Assembly: GCA_910584905.1 (NCBI GenBank)
Contig: CAJUCQ010000017.1
Location: 1-24,059 of the forward strand
Length of the DNA: 24,059 nt
From: an uncultured Muribaculaceae bacterium
GTDB taxonomy: Bacteria > Bacteroidota > Bacteroidia > Bacteroidales > Muribaculaceae
Reading direction: 5' to 3'
The notes below the pieces were generated by a model that made no database searches, was not told the origin of the DNA, and worked only from the letters and a program-made list of their open reading frames with translations. Position numbers and translations under genes: made by a program. This document shows, one piece after another, positions 23,029-24,059 of the stretch. Each line of letters starts with the position of its first letter. Within the stretch, counting starts at the first letter, position 1.

Positions 23029-23060
23029 TTTGGATATCCGGCAAATAATAGCTATCTTTG
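23029..23060 (+). promoter_or_regulatory. Promoter of tRNA-Leu
   Basis: TTTG (23029-23032), exactly 20 nt, then TATCTTTG (23053-23060): a full match to the Bacteroidota promoter. Transcription would start near 23065, about 10 nt before the mature tRNA. Confidence 0.8.
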
Positions 23061-23075
23061 CACTCCAAATCACAA

Positions 23076-23158
23076 GCGCATGTGGCGTAATTGGCAGCCG
23101 CGTTAGACTTAGGATCTAATGTCCTTGTGACGTATGGGTTCGAGTCCCTTCATGCGCA
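23076..23158 (+). tRNA. tRNA-Leu (anticodon UAG)
   Basis: 83 nt. The acceptor stem GCGCATG (23076-23082) pairs with CATGCGC (23151-23157), with discriminator A at 23158. The anticodon arm is TTAGA-CTTAGGA-TCTAA, giving anticodon TAG at 23110-23112. A long variable arm follows (class II, as expected for Leu), then the T arm with GGTTCGAGTCC. CCA is not encoded, so it is added after transcription. Confidence 0.95.
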
Positions 23159-23163
23159 CGAAT

Positions 23164-23199
23164 ACCCTCTATTTCTCGTTGAGTTTTAGAGGGTTTATT
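23164..23199 (+). terminator. Terminator of tRNA-Leu
   Basis: ACCCTCTA (23164-23171) pairs with TAGAGGGT (23187-23194), followed by TTATTATTT. It begins 6 nt after the tRNA and ends its transcript. Confidence 0.6.
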
Positions 23200-23246
23200 A
23201 TTTCTACAAAGCACACGCAAAGCACTTTTCACACGCACATGAGAAA

Positions 23247-23273
23247 CGCGCCTGACTTTACAGTCGGACGCGC
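23247..23273 (-). terminator. Possible terminator of the small membrane gene
   Basis: On the minus strand a stem of about ten pairs with one mismatch (GCGCGTCCGACT around GTAA with AGTCAGGCGCG) is followed by TTTCTC. It lies some 180 bp after the 83-residue ORF stop, or about 115 bp after the stop of the frameshifted extension. The rest of the 290-bp gap (23160-23450) shows no other gene I can support. Confidence 0.3.
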
Positions 23274-23388
23274 TCCTCATAATTTACTTATTACGGACTG
23301 GGTAAAAAGTTTTTGTTTTACATGCAGGATTCGTAACTACAATAGCTATTATACCGCGAGGCGGCTCAGAGGTTGCAGGGGCTATTTT

Positions 23389-23469
23389 TTACGTCCGAGT
23401 CCCGCCCTCCACTCCAAGACGTTTCTGAACGAGGGTTATAAGCGTGCGCTTTAGCTCCTCCTTGCCCCC
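23389..23469 (-). other. Possible -1 frameshift extension of the small membrane gene
   Basis: After the run of five Gs on the minus strand (23465-23469), the -1 frame reads GKEELKRTLITLVQKRLG and ends at TAA 23389-23391. It has a plausible amphipathic helix composition but no start codon of its own, because a stop lies just upstream in that frame. One extra G, or a -1 slip on the run, would join it to the 83-residue ORF to give a protein of about 105 residues. This may be a real frameshift, an indel mutation or a sequencing error. Confidence 0.3.
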
Positions 23470-23702
23470 ACAAGGTCAATCAGCTCTCGTACAGCTTCGG
23501 GGACTTTCGCCACATTGTCCTTGCGCCGTCGGCTATGTTCCCACATCGAGCGACCCTCGGCGATACATATCATCGCCGCGAATATGATTGACATATATGG
23601 CAGATTGTACCACGGGAACAGTGAAAAAATAACGCCTATTACTCCAACGAGTATCTGAAAGGGTATCTTGAAAGTTATTGAGATTGTGCTTTTTTGAGCC
23701 AT
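23451..23702 (-). CDS. Small membrane protein of unknown function
   Basis: 83 residues with two close hydrophobic segments (about 12-29 and 33-48) separated by FPWYNLP, then a basic region (SRRRKD) and a short helix. The shape resembles holins or other small phage or mobile-element membrane proteins, but I recognise no family. It lies between tRNA-Leu and a truncated transposase, so it is probably accessory DNA. The last residues may not be the natural C-terminus because the neighbouring frame continues with protein-like sequence after a G run. No TAnnTTTG box is visible in the 60 bp upstream. Confidence 0.5.
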   Translation of the reverse strand: MAQKSTISITFKIPFQILVGVIGVIFSLFPWYNLPYMSIIFAAMICIAEGRSMWEHSRRRKDNVAKVPEAVRELIDLVGARRS

Positions 23703-23762
23703 TTTATTTGGTTGTTTGTTATTTACAATGATTCGGTAAAATTTGAGGTTGTTCAGCCTTGG

Positions 23763-24059
23763 CTAGGCCGCTAACTGAGCCAACCGATGATTTATTTTCT
23801 GAATTATTTTGAGATGCGGAGATTTTCCGCAAGTCGAAATAATTGTTGAGGCGAGATAAGATTCAAACATAAGCCGTTTGAACTGTGCTAACGAAAGATC
23901 CGGATAATCTTTCCTTATGACCTCCTTGCAGACATTGAGCGCAGTGAAGGAAAGATTGAATGCGAAGTCAAGCCGGTCTTTGTCGCGTGTCTGTTGCGAC
24001 TGGAGTCCTGTAAACTGTTTGGCATCGCGTATGCCGAACTCAATCTGAAAGCGGGTGCG
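23763..24059 (-). CDS. C-terminal part of an IS4-like DDE transposase (partial, right edge)
   Basis: 98 residues are visible, read from the right edge to TAG 23763-23765. The stretch RFQIEFGIRDAKQFTGLQSQ followed by TRDKDRLDFAFNLSFTALN matches the C-terminal catalytic region of IS4-superfamily transposases, with the E of QIEFGIRDAKQF as the likely third acidic residue (DDE). The coding frame is intact across the visible part. The rest of the element lies beyond the window, so its ends cannot be matched; 23703-23762 would contain one terminal repeat, but none can be proven. Confidence 0.8.
   Translation of the reverse strand, partial: RTRFQIEFGIRDAKQFTGLQSQQTRDKDRLDFAFNLSFTALNVCKEVIRKDYPDLSLAQFKRLMFESYLASTIISTCGKSPHLKIIQKINHRLAQLAA

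Noticed and set aside
22888..23073. 62-residue N-terminal extension of LpxD
   Set aside because: Not LpxD-like, AT-rich, and covers the promoter region; the conserved LpxD start is MKFPAA at 22887.
23391..23417. tRNA- or tmRNA-like 3' end (GTCCGAGTCCCGCCCTCCAC then TCCA)
   Set aside because: It looks like a T arm and acceptor end, but I cannot find a matching acceptor 5' strand or T-stem partner, and it shares only about 8 bases with the nearby tRNA-Leu, so neither a tRNA fragment nor an att site is supported.
23134..23454. 106-residue + strand ORF beginning inside tRNA-Leu
   Set aside because: It starts within the tRNA T arm and runs through the tRNA terminator; no protein features.
1..24059. 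CRISPR array, restriction-modification, toxin-antitoxin or other defence system
   Set aside because: No regularly spaced direct repeats and no genes with those domains were found.

Overview
The window looks like chromosomal DNA from a gut-type member of the order Bacteroidales (phylum Bacteroidota), possibly family Muribaculaceae. The order is well supported: several intergenic regions carry the Bacteroidota -7 box TAnnTTTG, LpxC is fused to FabZ, start codons lack clear Shine-Dalgarno sequences, and DUF4465, GIN-domain and META-domain envelope proteins are present. The family assignment is a guess from gut-type gene content and a fairly GC-rich codon use.

Layout. 1-2785: the tail of a + strand gene, a bidirectional terminator, then a minus-strand pair (FAD-dependent oxidoreductase followed by a GT-C-like membrane glycosyltransferase, 14-nt overlap). 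2974-5526: clpC on the minus strand. 5734-9622: gyrA and a periplasmic TPR protein on the plus strand, divergent from clpC. 9767-11117: rpsO and a tandem META-domain lipoprotein. 11187-12571: a VanZ-like membrane protein divergent from a surface lipoprotein. 12634-14644: a degenerate M23 (LytM) membrane protein divergent from a choloylglycine-hydrolase-family enzyme. 14634-19155: a minus-strand run of DUF695 protein, DUF4465 lipoprotein, dusB, GIN-domain protein and a Wzx-like flippase. 19182-19593: RNase P RNA (rnpB, minus). 19619-22887: lipid A genes lpxD, lpxC-fabZ and lpxA (minus). 23076-23158: tRNA-Leu(UAG). 23160-24059: an AT-richer accessory stretch with a small membrane protein and the C-terminus of an IS4-like transposase running off the edge.

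How the genes fit together. Most of the window serves envelope or housekeeping functions: lipid A synthesis, glycan transfer and flipping, lipoproteins, protein quality control, DNA topology, and tRNA and ribosome functions. The choloylglycine-hydrolase-family protein keeps the catalytic set of its family and would act in the periplasm on bile salts or related amides.

The most unusual signal is regulatory. Two unrelated divergent gene pairs (clpC/gyrA and the VanZ-like/lipoprotein pair) share the same layout: two outward-facing -7 boxes that form a perfect inverted repeat, with exactly 21 bp between the boxes in both cases. Other points are a Tyr at the quinolone-determining Ser83 position of GyrA, a flippase gene with no ordinary start codon where its N-terminus should begin, a terminator placed inside the coding sequence of the convergent gene, a tiny ORF ending 1 nt before gyrA, near-leaderless promoters, and a possible -1 frameshift in the small membrane gene near the IS. 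No complete defence system, CRISPR array or prophage was seen.
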